A stretch of DNA of 64,000 bases from an uncultured bacterium (GCA_902777385.1 CACYTP010000007.1:62001-126000), one strand, 5' to 3'; counted from the stretch's first letter, positions 39,901 to 46,086 are shown. Program-made: numbers and translations. Notes: a model not told the origin generated them from the letters alone.

Positions 39901-41319
39901 GCCTTAATATCAAAACGTGGAGATATTTATTTTACAAACTCTACAAATTCTTCAATTAATCAAATTACTTCCGGCGGAGATTTACATATACTTGAAACCG
40001 GAAAAGATTTAACAATATACAATATTGGTGGTAATGCATTAGGCTTTGAGGATATTTTATATCCTCACGACGATATAGGTACTGCAGGTGAAAATGCAGC
40101 TGTACCTCAATCTATTGAAATAGAAGTTCTTGATGCTAACGGTGGTGATAATGCCGAGTCTACATTAAAGATATATTCTGCTTATGTGAAAGGCAGAAAT
40201 AAAGGTGAAGGCGAATTTGATGAAAACGGCAGACAAATTGCAGATGTTAGTTTAATGGCAGATAATATTTATGTAAATTCGGCAAACGCTAAATCGTCTT
40301 CGGTAGAAACGTTAAAAAATACAAACGGATATCGTTCAACTGATAATACATACACAGATGCACAACTTGGACTTAATGGTGATACTGTTTATGAAGCCCA
40401 GGGGCTTAACTCATACGGGACAGGCAAACCTATTGTGTTGGATATAAAAGGTGTAAGTAAGGAGTTTGTAGAAGAAAATACAACAACAGCTACAAGAACT
40501 AATTATAATGTTCAAACACCTGTTGAACAAGAACAAAAATTTGCTAATCCTGATAATCTGATAACAGATCATGATTATAGAGTAAAAAATGCTGTTGTAT
40601 CAGTAAACAACAACAATCCACAGGACAGAGGAGTTGTTTTGAATACGATATATGCTGATGATGCGTACATTGATACAAAAAATTCTGACCTGTCGGTAAA
40701 AGACGGTTATATTAAGGATTATGCAGAATTCTCCAATGCAAATAAAAAAATGACAGTAGATAATGATTTCAGACGCAGACTAAGAGATGCTGATACACAA
40801 TTGTATACGGAAAAAACAGGCTCTTTTGCTCTGAGTATGGGTGATTCTATTGATATGAAAACAACTGCACCTGCAGTCGGAAATGATTTTGATATGTTGG
40901 CTAACGGCTACCAGAGTGAAGGAAACTTCGTAAACCGCAGCAGAAAAGATAGCAAAGAATTAATTGATAATATTAACAAATATAATCAGTTGGTTAAACA
41001 AAATTATAAAGAAGAAACAAAACGTACATCTGTAAGATTTGATGCTTCACAAGATACTGAATTGAGATCAAATTTCAAAATATACGATTTATCAGCTACC
41101 GGTGCGTTAATTAAAAATGATGCTAATTTGCAGGTAGGTGATATGACGAATATACGAATAGTATTTGAAGATATAGATGTTACTTTAAACTCGAAAGTTA
41201 TAAATACAAGCGGAGATAGAGCAGGAATTGAATTTATAAATGTTCCGCCTGATATTGCAAATAGAATTTTATATAGATATTTGCAGAAAAAATCAACTAT
41301 GATGTTGAGTAAACAATAA
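24931..41319 (+). CDS. TpsA giant filamentous adhesin (5462 aa) with C-terminal PilZ-like domain
   Basis: ATG 24931 gives a basic N-terminus and signal peptide (IASLLCANAMLFGIPALSSAS). A TPS/haemagglutination-activity domain follows (about 35-140; FVSPNGIVVGASGILNVGSL, with SPNG at 116-119). The body is beta-solenoid with Asn/Asp/Lys/Thr-rich linkers at about 370-455, 650-815 and 1450-1620. Two linkers contain tandem repeats. A run of ~65-75-residue repeats (GTAAVxAxxxVNxIxxxxxS, about 2390-3000) resembles Fusobacterium LktA-type adhesins. Residues 4131-4383 are a predicted helical, coiled-coil insert; more solenoid follows. The last ~105 residues look like PilZ: R5365-xxx-R5369 and D5386-x-S-xx-G5391. 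It should be secreted by the divergent TpsB, at least up to the C-terminal part. Family assignment is firm; the PilZ role is inference. Confidence 0.92.
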   Translation: MRYKKKKKFGRTRSIASLLCANAMLFGIPALSSASEITGITPNGNTYNIEASKVSGSTGFREYQKFNLSEGDIANLVYKDNYSKFVNLVDKQVVIDGIVNTMKDNNFYNGHAIFVSPNGIVVGASGILNVGSLTLMAPSQNAYDLFKKNYANNLKNYEFDLSKNNYKSLITNSSGDIILNGKILAREGVNAYGRRILTNVDPKDVTKSANASPKIVAGIQNKNEIITKADQAETLFNSIVSNDTTNAESYDLKDGKIVLITHKANEEILTSDIDNKVTVHHVDSGLKVVKETKAKDGSSNTGSADGKTKTETTTTKTIDTDTYKESSLSSNDSVIKINDATIVANDVEITAESESSKEITEDTIKDYNEALKASKKDNSTNTNNKEQNADNKNPDTGKSSLLAATNANADTGSGQNAEANKDGGNKTTGEQTTGGKTSADKTTEDKTTGNVIHKSFKDVAPSASAKITINNSKIYGDKISIKSEASSSTETYIQLLDTIYEKWITMVGTDVLSEILLKINEKNLPKDHEGYDWQSWSAVKSFFSDDPYQFFDGAKASSNINITDSVLSAADSIDITSDASSKLKIKTGTLDSSPAFMYGLGSSTESKVNIKNSTLKTSAEDGEININALSTLSENLKYDGTKFLSLFEQKNSDTNNSNPDNNSNPDGNSNPDNNSNPDNNSNPDNNSNPDNNSNPDNNSNPDNNSNPDNADTNKTNADNKDSGGGKTKLLAAANANADADTNKDSKSDDGKDSKDGSGDGSATNKDNTGDSTTNPDTTSQGSNKQDSANKDNKDGEGSQKNKVSAYNLVLLNNTITSDTDVTIDNSTVETTNLNVRAISYNETDVSLKNVSNVGKNSDHTGVSAGMLINHFRANTNIDVKNNSKITLKEKDAVTETKTKDDGTEEKITTTYGNARFIAQNVNSINNSIESEVKAKEQTNTKTKVDFTDKEKGIISKSYNFLNDKLFSKVGDKVSNVADKLNTQFSGSGIWNDEVNTSVTTIDNSTINATTVNASSNLVELTINQAKANAGANNKFGAGAAVIVDDQHNTSNAKITNNAQITAKDDITVNATTQLPMNPMELKIGQEVGEGDKKNDLYLGVGFDQGDGIDKWDAEFLHTNLLKLLDPDTLKSIGSALKKPKEFAGNNELSMDGLFNNFAKAEGSAETAAIAGSVVVNTLKNDTTAEVLNGATLKVTGDEGSVNINAANSVINYNAVGKADFLIEEINKYIAKLKPDDEDAEEASKFGLGGSVLVSSLNSNATARIDNAKVNVESGEINVNSAQEEGYINALVTGGSAGTFVIEGSVNVQNIGGKTSAYIVNSNDTKADSVNVNAGKASIEMKESGEDDPFEFDDDTHELNVKDSRDVDGKTLVINILGVNATQKGSSTNSNQNASSGASVGASVNVASMKKETEAYIDNSTITADEVKVDADTTSRKIDVLLAAASAGGVDMKEAKDEGKKSNEEKAKSGEGDSSANKPADGSGDSSANKPADGSGDSSANKPADGSANASANNKKSKNIGNWMDMLDEAGDDEEDVMNLNELFKENDASEQAQTSVKKESTTNAIKTADKTADKDGKLQDAKNQNAKKDDKANTETLTDNKNKKLEGDSSQKADTTTASNNFSLAAAGSIDITKDETKITSKITNSTINAGKKAEVSSNNDTLVVDVNGGFAKAGNVAVGAGVNVYRNLSKTKSLVENSTINFTDKDAEGLDVKSNFDADLIDVTVGIGAAKDSNNSAKIAVGGSFAWNTLKNEVSSKINNSTIQKEENAGNPDVNVSATDDSLIWNITGGVAYAGSSKDKNATENEQKNATGVGAGIAATVDYSSKNINAEITDSTLTDVKDVKVNADLKQNLHTVAVAAAVATTKSAYTFDGAVNTEINTNTVNARVGQGYTYDDKGNVVKDKDGNIVKTGVGTTIKSTGDVEVSAVETIQNLSIAGGVNFSSADSGVGVGIGAIVNVNNSDVTAEADKLTVEKSGSIKINAKEDEDLSFLAVNFGLQTGGGTAINVNGIANVFLSDVVSQAVNNSVLNSSGNVAIQSLYFNNLWGITAAVAVSKDKAAASANLIADVYNNHINSLLEKGSKINTDGGVTIKSIAVEELTIFPVGVSISGNSAAVAANINANVIVDTIKAQVFGEINKSGSVLVKAQDTTNILTRGGTLALTFGDAAIGGDVNVDVINKNVTAEIKDTTVNSTGSVEVLAKSINAMGGTVNIDKNIKDKDLQRENYTFSVGTLDDAKHFADKTGEEDAKDDKGNIIYENGKPKKLAKYENEDKFGNWNMFYDLGVSSKAAVSGVIVVKVIDDTVKAYVTDSNINANSLNVNAISGTVANAIMGRINVGGSAAVGANIFVMSGTSAVEAQITDDYNLNGKNSINIAKDTTVQANAEKKSTLITVGGGAAGTASVNGAAVANVIKDTVTSKIGDGVNVNTGTLNVIADSDNDLKGVVVNVGAAGTAAVGAVVYVNKQNTTNTAQIGELGKESAIIKAIDNINVKANADDEFSALLINVSASGTAAVAGTALVNVIDSHVNSGIYNSNIVSEQGKVNVIADRGYNRAEILNENKVRSWFKGTNAYNQKQQKDGDNTAKDISQKDIDNLKPRVGMVSASASGTAAVTASVIVNDIEGNITSEVKESEISTKDGLNVDANQTFVNYDAIAAMSVAGNAAVNAVGVINVLEDNVTAQLDKATVKQGKAKVDATSQMKINQLVVSGQVALTGASVGVAVDVNKLNDTVHSYVTNGSEIHGETTVNAEHAVEINNVLLGATIAGTGAAVNIVPVINSYTGETIAEINGNSIVNDGEIKISAFDNIDNFSAIAGLGGAGVGATVSGYLIKNSYENTVNAGISGLNINTNNNINISSASVLDSENALLAAGIAGVGASVTANIIVNDIESHINSYIDNSVVNNAGNITLTANKKEDGTLYQDKIYNLTGSVGVTGIGGNASTNMIFNLYNNTTQSYVQNTNLEHALKLAVEAHGDKMFTAKNYGIGAAGMGGTVIADAVVDQIESTTHAFVKANNNKNINVDGAINVIADDKLVSTSDMGFAAAAGAGGAVGANINISNYNEAVIAELLSEGDSKITAGSVKLTSNATYALKNTISGAAVGFGAMAGDVSIVRLGKREALDGNDGKNTGINESLDTVKKGYDKAANHEVQNKDNDAKNLNDDSLKATDEERAKAEKEKAKFNPTSSSSDGTGSIARINGNVETKGDIILNAETDVKGIKEIDKDGKVTLSDTLTFENLKILGGGVAAGVGVKLIDFSNQTNAEIAGGTVTTQGNININSESKNDVKITNKSYKVSLASIEGAVAIYDNKSYTNSKIENADIEAKNINLKAKSSNKADLDSESVTVSGLSIAASVSKAKDDSTTNAIVTGNTNITTKAVEGDDDSGKLNLHATGNSDMKTNLQSNTLAPIDIAYMNGEARANSKTNAVIKDANGNINVAGLNFVSDSNGLSSTATSNATSISGIKVNVTGTGSNMTATMQAGIDSVGKGLVINNSGKTSIVSGVDAGDNSKGADVSANAYIESRGFSLVGGGGVEAKAVNDVTVNSVMKSNEHNADSLEMIAKVNETAKADVSNTSLGLVNISVTKLTTDAEGNVGVTVDGKNTIKNNAKIDVNSKVTSDTSVASAAYGFATGSGTHLTSNLESNTILNVSGKLNAKELEIDSNTERISKVDYSSSSGGAVSINGATVKNDVSGKSEVNLVNYTPSADYGNKITIKNASTNTQDTVSSSVSGGAVSVDFANVSGTLNSTTVTNIKDSDIKTKNDINVQVDNTNIVQDSASMSNGGIVAIASNNVSHTYNSGAKISVDNSKISAKDITAKAFSNIKNALGDKWVEYRGASKGFIAKNSTDLKNTLKQTSEIELKNNTEINSDNDVQLVVNTDSNFKQKIDSSGSGFVAIPKATTTLNTENTNKISIDKNSSVSAKKSAIFDFDSNNTLHTRTYANASHFAGEPVAKSYLALTINNTLNNEGTVNAGSLVDINFMNSSNNDLSQYARTEVDAAIATSTQDGALSRAYNNLLSVAANAQIASKKDIDIAYNVGEEKISSEISYRSTSYGLLGIPITVRGNRQSIAKNFSNKLVLDGEMSAGDGNNKYMKITSDGMIDLSTLKGFDSDGYKISEDVDDQGEDLKSHTIRILEARIEEINNQIKTLNKDIGKQTKIIETIEEAITNIKDMNAELSQYTHKSLDEFEKIGNDEYKALVKQALIDNNAGSVDYETITKEYIDYVKDIRAKIEQENEKFYTDGIEPTITEANIKPMDQFIKSKDTDTYKNLTETQIKILTDNLEIIGNKLSETPKGKYNVYDGKYILVPTITLPDETVPSGSKTMTEVDVLAWADSLLKDELNKLKKERQVNEHEKDLLKKNSDTQTNNLELIKIAKATDIDVPYYIELADMSAEASGIYISGDIDDTKDITGSGEFNVDSPALTIDNYSTRSIILNSVMFGDGKHNGLIINGKGYSDYLNVKDKVIGTNKGVHYVSDGIGGNGDIKITNYYDVLNPFAKTLNIPNNVQKSDITMQRPILTSGKLDIYNESGDITALSSVSSGSKHLVATNGDIYIMADGEFFMDDKDVLFAGNLIRLTANDADIKGNITAGYKERKLEITKDMLENLVLDPTTGETNMINLGATPYLGDSKGNNIKAIYKDGQIYLFGIKDSIGAVTLDLQKGKVAANVSTKEGASAIDIVNHTDKVINVSSIVNVSSFGQLYKEGGADYTKVNHKNWDAGINGNTVNIDSDGGINFNSTVTNFGDINITNKNGNITLYKDILAYTGDINVSQTNGNIINGIFDNTISNHSSVNFADRAELFVKGIYIPNFTTSQDLTINVVDGDIGVNSNPNAKVGIDASTRDFTDSINVNIGGNVTATAKNNTSSDKRVINLRAKDSDLNIKDIDSDGDVMLTAADWDIEDMRPTPDDDTYFQGHSILNASGNNSPIKGQNISMIASDTIGTPDERIVINQDTITNNGGKIAIESENDVYVDIKSNSNNPTYIDALISKRGDIYFTNSTNSSINQITSGGDLHILETGKDLTIYNIGGNALGFEDILYPHDDIGTAGENAAVPQSIEIEVLDANGGDNAESTLKIYSAYVKGRNKGEGEFDENGRQIADVSLMADNIYVNSANAKSSSVETLKNTNGYRSTDNTYTDAQLGLNGDTVYEAQGLNSYGTGKPIVLDIKGVSKEFVEENTTTATRTNYNVQTPVEQEQKFANPDNLITDHDYRVKNAVVSVNNNNPQDRGVVLNTIYADDAYIDTKNSDLSVKDGYIKDYAEFSNANKKMTVDNDFRRRLRDADTQLYTEKTGSFALSMGDSIDMKTTAPAVGNDFDMLANGYQSEGNFVNRSRKDSKELIDNINKYNQLVKQNYKEETKRTSVRFDASQDTELRSNFKIYDLSATGALIKNDANLQVGDMTNIRIVFEDIDVTLNSKVINTSGDRAGIEFINVPPDIANRILYRYLQKKSTMMLSKQ
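26893..27054 (+). repeat. Nine 18-bp tandem repeats in tpsA (NNSNPD)
   Basis: Nine in-frame units of AACAATTCAAACCCTGAC and close variants, encoding NNSNPD (one unit GNSNPD), residues 655-708. The synonymous differences between units are few, so expansion is recent. Copy-number change would lengthen the linker without shifting the frame. Confidence 0.95.
29341..29448 (+). repeat. Three 36-bp tandem repeats in tpsA (GDSSANKPADGS)
   Basis: Three nearly identical 36-base units encode GDSSANKPADGS at residues 1471-1506; a decayed fourth (NASANN) follows. The linker separates solenoid blocks. Confidence 0.95.
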
Positions 41320-41410
41320 TATATCTGTTATAGTTTCAAAAATAAAAATTACGAATTACTAAGGACAAAACTTAGGCAGTTTTTTGTGCTAAATTAAAAA
41401 CTAATTTTTT

Positions 41411-41438
41411 TTAACATTCTAAAATTTTATTGTATAAT
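41411..41438 (+). promoter_or_regulatory. Promoter of a likely leaderless HAD gene
   Basis: TTAACA (41411-41416), 16-base spacer, TATAAT (41433-41438), then six bases and ATG 41445. The start codon coincides with the expected +1 and no Shine-Dalgarno exists. Confidence 0.7.
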
Positions 41439-41444
41439 TTAGTT

Positions 41445-42077
41445 ATGAAAAATTTTGAAACAATATATTGTGATTTTGACGGAACTATAACAAAAGAAGA
41501 TTCCGTAAACAAATTTTTTGAAATGTATGCTTCTAAAAATTGGGTGGATTCAGAAAAGCTTTGGGTTGAAGGTAAAATTTCATCCAGAGAAAATGCGGTC
41601 ATACAGGTTGGTTTGCTGAACAAAGTTTCACAAAAACAGTTGGATGATTATATTAATGCAATTGAAATTGATGATTATTTTTTAGATTTTGTTAACTATG
41701 TAAAGTCAAAAAATATTAAATTAACTATTCTTAGTGACGGATTTGATTTATTTATTCAAAGAATTTTGGAGCGATATAATTTGGATATCCCATATTATGC
41801 AAACAAACTAATTTATAATGAAGGTAAATTTAGTATTGAATTTCCATATTATAATAAGAATTGTGACAAAAAAGCAGGAATGTGTAAATGTCAAAAAGTT
41901 AAAGAAAGCAGTTTTTGCTATATAGGTGATGGGACAAGTGATTTGTGTATTGCATCAAAGGCGGATTTGCTGTTTGCGTCTAAGAATTTACATAAGTATT
42001 GTAAAGAAAATAAAATAAAACATTCGCATTTTAATTCTTTTCATGATATTATATGTACGTTAAATAGATATATTTAA
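41445..42077 (+). CDS. HAD-superfamily phosphatase, MtnX/SerB-like
   Basis: The 210-residue product has HAD motif I DFDGT (nucleophile D10, acid D12), motif II Ser in ILSDGFD and motif IV IGDGTSDLCIA. A small helical cap follows motif I (EDSVNKFFEMYASKNW). This layout fits the MtnX/phosphoserine-phosphatase-like group of small-molecule phosphatases; the substrate is not evident. A Cys pair (MCKC) and other Cys residues lie before motif IV. The aminotransferase operon starts 37 bases downstream and may share the transcript. Confidence 0.8.
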   Translation: MKNFETIYCDFDGTITKEDSVNKFFEMYASKNWVDSEKLWVEGKISSRENAVIQVGLLNKVSQKQLDDYINAIEIDDYFLDFVNYVKSKNIKLTILSDGFDLFIQRILERYNLDIPYYANKLIYNEGKFSIEFPYYNKNCDKKAGMCKCQKVKESSFCYIGDGTSDLCIASKADLLFASKNLHKYCKENKIKHSHFNSFHDIICTLNRYI

Positions 42078-42114
42078 TCAGTGTGACTTAAAGTAAGTAT
42101 AAGTGGATGAGAAT

Positions 42115-43557
42115 ATGGTATTACTAGAAAAAGAACTTGTAACAAATTTAAAGAACATTAACAGTCAAGCAGATATCAATGAAACAAGACTGGATATCTC
42201 AGATGAAGAGTTGTCGCGTATTGATAAAGAATATTGTACTTATGGCGATAAAATCCATGCAGAACCCGTACCTAAAGTATTTAGGGATTGTAACGGCGTT
42301 TTCATGTATGATACAGAAAACACACCGTTTCTTGATTTAGAAATGTGGTTTGCATCTTGTAATTTAGGTTATAAAAATAAAAGAATTAGGGATGCAGTTG
42401 TAAACCAAATAGATACTTTACCGCAAATTTCTTCACATTTCCAGTATGATTATAAAGTTTTATTGTCAGAAAAAATTGCAAAAGCAAATATAAAAAGATT
42501 TGGCACAAAAGGACGTGTACATTTCAATGTTGGCGGTTCTCAGGTTATAGAAGATGCTCTGAAACTTGTTAGAAATTATACACATAAGAGCAGAATGTTC
42601 TCTTTCTACGGAGGTTTTCATGGCAGAACATTGGGTGCCAGCTGTTTGACTGCCGGTTACAGATACAGAAAACCTTTTGGTCATTTCTCTGAAGAAGCTC
42701 ATTTCGTTCCTTATCCATATTGCTTCAGATGTCCTTACGGAAAGAAATGTGATTCTTGTAATTATTATTGTGTTCAACAGTTGAGACGTGATTTTGAAGA
42801 TAATTGTGCAGGGTTGTATGATCATTCTTCAAAAGAAGCTTCTTTAGGTGCATTCTTTGTAGAACCTGTACAGGGTTCAGGCGGATATATTGTACCTCCA
42901 AAAGGATACTTTAAAGAATTAAAGAAAGTTTTAGACGATTTTGGTGTCTTGTTTGTTGATGATGAAATCCAAATGGGATTTTACAGAACAGGTAAGTTGT
43001 GGGCTATTGAACATTTTGATGTTAAGCCTGATGTTATTACTTTTGGTAAATCATTAACAAACGGATTAAATCCGCTTGGCGGTATGTGGGCTAAAGAAGA
43101 ATTAATCAGTCCGGAAGTATGGCCGAATGGCAGAACTCATTCAACATTCTGTAATAACCCTATCGGTATGAGAGCAGGTTATGAAGTTATGAGTACATTT
43201 GAAGATGGTAATTTCGAAAGCGATGTTGCCGCTAAAGGTAAATACTTCTTAGATGGATTAAAAGAATTGGAAAAACGCCATAAACGTATAGGTCATGTTG
43301 ACGGTTTAGGTTTGGCTTTGAGAATAGAATGTGTAACAGAGGATGGTTATACTCCTGATCCAAAATTACTCCATGATATTTTAGCTGAAGGTTTGAAAGG
43401 TGACTTAACTTACAACGGCAAAAAATGCGGATTAATATTGAACAAAGGAAGCCATTATAATAACTCAATAACATTGGTTCCTGCTGTTACAATAACCTAT
43501 GCGGAAATAGATATGGCTTTAAGCTTGCTTGATCAGTTGTTTACGAGGTTGTCGTAG
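42115..43557 (+). CDS. Class III PLP-dependent aminotransferase with Cys-rich insert
   Basis: ATG 42115 has GGATGAG just upstream; GTG 42103 would add four residues. The 480-residue product has the fold-type I class III pattern: FNVGGSQVIEDALKL, YGGFHGRTLGAS, FVDDEIQMGFYRTGKLW with the PLP-ring Asp, and Schiff-base Lys312 in TFGKSLTNG. A Cys cluster near 203-219 (CFRCPYGKKCDSCNYYC) matches an insert seen in some 4-aminobutyrate-type aminotransferases. The substrate is probably an omega-amino acid or amino-ketone; not proven. The next gene overlaps its stop by one base. Confidence 0.85.
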   Translation: MVLLEKELVTNLKNINSQADINETRLDISDEELSRIDKEYCTYGDKIHAEPVPKVFRDCNGVFMYDTENTPFLDLEMWFASCNLGYKNKRIRDAVVNQIDTLPQISSHFQYDYKVLLSEKIAKANIKRFGTKGRVHFNVGGSQVIEDALKLVRNYTHKSRMFSFYGGFHGRTLGASCLTAGYRYRKPFGHFSEEAHFVPYPYCFRCPYGKKCDSCNYYCVQQLRRDFEDNCAGLYDHSSKEASLGAFFVEPVQGSGGYIVPPKGYFKELKKVLDDFGVLFVDDEIQMGFYRTGKLWAIEHFDVKPDVITFGKSLTNGLNPLGGMWAKEELISPEVWPNGRTHSTFCNNPIGMRAGYEVMSTFEDGNFESDVAAKGKYFLDGLKELEKRHKRIGHVDGLGLALRIECVTEDGYTPDPKLLHDILAEGLKGDLTYNGKKCGLILNKGSHYNNSITLVPAVTITYAEIDMALSLLDQLFTRLS

Positions 43558-44399
43558 TGACGCACAGTATAGACTTTGAGTTACTCCATGCCGAGTTGCC
43601 GGATAAACAAAATAAAAAAGCTGTTTTGTTATTTCATGGGCTAACCGGTAGTCCGTTTGAGATGCGAAAATACGGTGATTTTTTGTTTAAAAACGGTTAC
43701 GATGTGTTCTGCTATTCTTTTCCGGGACATGGTGAAAAAATTAGCGGAATAGAAACTGTTACATGGTTGGATTGGTGTAATTTTGCACAGGAAAAATACG
43801 ATGAATTAAGGAATAATTACAACCAGTTTTTCGTCTCGGGTCTGTGTCTTGGGGCATCGATGGCCGTCTATTTGGCAGAACATAATAGTGATATTACCGG
43901 AGTCGTGGCACTTTCTACGACTTTATTTTTGGATGGTTTTTGTATTCCTTGGACTATATCATTGTTACCCTTCGCACTAAGCACCATTACAAGATTTTAT
44001 TATACTTTTCCGGAAGACGATTGCTTTGGCGTAAAAAATGAAAGAACAAGAAAAAGTTTAGCAAAAATTACAGCAAAAGCTGATATTGGCATGGATAATT
44101 ATCCTCTGAATTGTGTGGATGGACTTCTCAAACTATCAAAAAATGTAAGACAAAATCTTAAAAAGGTTAGTTGTCCTGTGCTTTGTATCCATTCAAAATA
44201 TGATAATTTATCAAGCCCAAAGGGAGCAAAAGTTGTTCTGGACGGGATTTCTTCAGAGATTAAAAAGTACGTTGAACTTAATGACAGTTATCATATGATT
44301 TTGTACGATAACGAAAAAGATTTCGTTATGAATACCGTAAATGAATTTTTGAGTAGTCTTGTTCCTGCGGATGAGAGGAAAGAGAATATATGTATATAG
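43557..44399 (+). CDS. Alpha/beta hydrolase (carboxylesterase-like) with Cys at the elbow
   Basis: It starts at GTG 43557, overlapping the aminotransferase stop, with GAGG eight bases upstream. The 280-residue product has FHGLTGSPFEMR (oxyanion loop), a nucleophile elbow GLCLGA with Cys97 in place of Ser, Asp216 in HSKYDNLSSP and His246 in NDSYHMILYD. The triad geometry is that of Est30/monoglyceride-lipase-like enzymes. No signal peptide, so cytoplasmic. Coupling to the aminotransferase suggests a shared substrate, perhaps hydrolysis of an acyl or thioester intermediate (inference). Confidence 0.8.
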   Translation: MTHSIDFELLHAELPDKQNKKAVLLFHGLTGSPFEMRKYGDFLFKNGYDVFCYSFPGHGEKISGIETVTWLDWCNFAQEKYDELRNNYNQFFVSGLCLGASMAVYLAEHNSDITGVVALSTTLFLDGFCIPWTISLLPFALSTITRFYYTFPEDDCFGVKNERTRKSLAKITAKADIGMDNYPLNCVDGLLKLSKNVRQNLKKVSCPVLCIHSKYDNLSSPKGAKVVLDGISSEIKKYVELNDSYHMILYDNEKDFVMNTVNEFLSSLVPADERKENICI

Positions 44400-44725
44400 T
44401 AAAGTTATCGGCAATAATTGTAAATATAATAGCAATAGTTGTACTGTTAATCGGGCTTTTACATGATTTTGTACTACCAAAGAACAAGGCAGTTTTTGGA
44501 TATACTGTGGCCGGAAGCATGATTATGTATTTAGGTTTTATAAGCCTTGTTCTAATATATGGATTGATTGTAAATCCGAATTTGTATTGCATAGTTTTAT
44601 TTTTATGCGTAATTGCACCTTTCATAATAGGAAAACTTGTTAAATATGAAACAAGAAAATATTATACTGCTGTTCAGATCATGACATACGTTGTGAGTTT
44701 AATTGTACTGTTTTTATATTCTTAA
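44390..44725 (+). CDS. Small polytopic membrane protein (111 aa)
   Basis: It starts at ATG 44390, overlapping the hydrolase stop by ten bases, with GAAAGAG upstream. The product is almost entirely hydrophobic with four predicted helices (about 5-27, 37-62, 65-80 and 93-110). I do not recognise a family. The overlap with the hydrolase gene suggests membrane anchoring or transport in the same pathway. Confidence 0.65.
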   Translation: MYIVKLSAIIVNIIAIVVLLIGLLHDFVLPKNKAVFGYTVAGSMIMYLGFISLVLIYGLIVNPNLYCIVLFLCVIAPFIIGKLVKYETRKYYTAVQIMTYVVSLIVLFLYS

Positions 44726-44883
44726 CAATGATATAAAATAGCGGGAGTAGTGGTTACAAGCCAAATTATATAGACATAATTTATTCAGGTTATATGTTGA
44801 GTATTATGTAGGTAAATATTATGCCAAATAGTTTTTTCATGGTAAAATTATAGTGTGTTGTTATAAAAGAATAGGAAAAGGGT

Positions 44884-46086
44884 ATGAAAATAGATTGGAA
44901 ATCTAAGCAGACAAGAATTACTGCTGGTATTTTGGCTGTAATTCTTGTACCAATAATGTGGAATCAGGGTAAGACACTTGTTACAGGGTTATTAACTTCT
45001 TATATTATGTCTCAGCCAAAAACGGTTGAAGTTGCGTGTCCTGTGTCAAAAGAAATTTATCCTACATATAGTACTACAGGACGTATTGAAGCTCAAAAGT
45101 CCGTAGATGTAATTGCCCGTGTCAGTGGTTGGTTGCAGGAAAGATATTTTCAGGAAGGGGACAGAGTTAAGAAAGGTCAAAGATTATTTTTGATTGAGCC
45201 TGAAGAATATGCTTTGGCTGCCAGAACAGCAAGGGCGAGAGTAAATGAAAATTCCGCAGTTTATAGTAATTCAGAAACAGATTTAAGACGTGCTGAACAG
45301 TTATTGAAAGATGATTTGGTAAGCCGTGAATATTATGATAATGCCCTTACGCAAAGAAATAAAAACAGAGCAGCTTTGGACGGGGCTGTATCTGACATGA
45401 ATAAAGCCAGCCTGAACTTGAGTTATACAAATATAACATCACCAATGGATGGCAGAATAGGTAAAGCAAATGTTTCTGTCGGCAACTATGTTACTCCTTC
45501 ATCCGGTGTAATAGCTCAAATATATACCACAAATCCGATGAAAGTAACTTTCCCGTTAAAAAGTAGTGACTTCATAGAGCTAAAAAAGTTTTTTAAGGAT
45601 AAAAAGAATGATTCTCCAAGTGACGATAATTTAGTATCTGTTCTATTAGGTCTTTCTGATGGTTCTACTTATGAAATAGAAGGAAAAATTGAGTTTGTAG
45701 ATAATAAAGTTGATGAAAATACAGGTACGGTTACAATGAGAGCTGTATTTGAAAATCCGGATGAACTTTTGATTCCCGGTGACTATGTTAACGTAACAAT
45801 AAGAGTTAACAAGCCATTCAAGGTTATGCTTATACCGCAATCCGCAACAAAGACTGATGTTGGTACAGGTTATTATGTTTGGACAGTTAAAGATGGAAAA
45901 GCTGTTAAGAAAGATATTGTAGTAAACGAAAACTATGAAAATAACTGGATAGTTGAGGACGGTCTTTCGTATGACGATGTTGTGGTAATGAAAGGTATTC
46001 AGGATATTTATAAATCAGGTCAGGCTATAAAAACGATACCTTATAAAGAAGAAAAAATTGAAAAGAAAAATAACAGTGTCAAATAA
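44884..46086 (+). CDS. RND efflux periplasmic adaptor (MFP/AcrA family)
   Basis: The 400-residue product has an N-terminal membrane anchor (ITAGILAVILVPIMW) and the barrel-sandwich, hairpin and beta-barrel order of RND adaptors: RIEAQKSVDVIARVSGWLQERYFQEGDRVKKGQRLF (in pieces), a coiled-coil hairpin at about 115-180, NITSPMDGRIGKANVSVGNYV, and a membrane-proximal domain ending VVVMKGIQDIYKSGQAI. It links the inner-membrane pump encoded next to the outer-membrane channel. AGGAAAAGGG precedes the ATG. First gene of the efflux operon. Confidence 0.93.
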   Translation: MKIDWKSKQTRITAGILAVILVPIMWNQGKTLVTGLLTSYIMSQPKTVEVACPVSKEIYPTYSTTGRIEAQKSVDVIARVSGWLQERYFQEGDRVKKGQRLFLIEPEEYALAARTARARVNENSAVYSNSETDLRRAEQLLKDDLVSREYYDNALTQRNKNRAALDGAVSDMNKASLNLSYTNITSPMDGRIGKANVSVGNYVTPSSGVIAQIYTTNPMKVTFPLKSSDFIELKKFFKDKKNDSPSDDNLVSVLLGLSDGSTYEIEGKIEFVDNKVDENTGTVTMRAVFENPDELLIPGDYVNVTIRVNKPFKVMLIPQSATKTDVGTGYYVWTVKDGKAVKKDIVVNENYENNWIVEDGLSYDDVVVMKGIQDIYKSGQAIKTIPYKEEKIEKKNNSVK

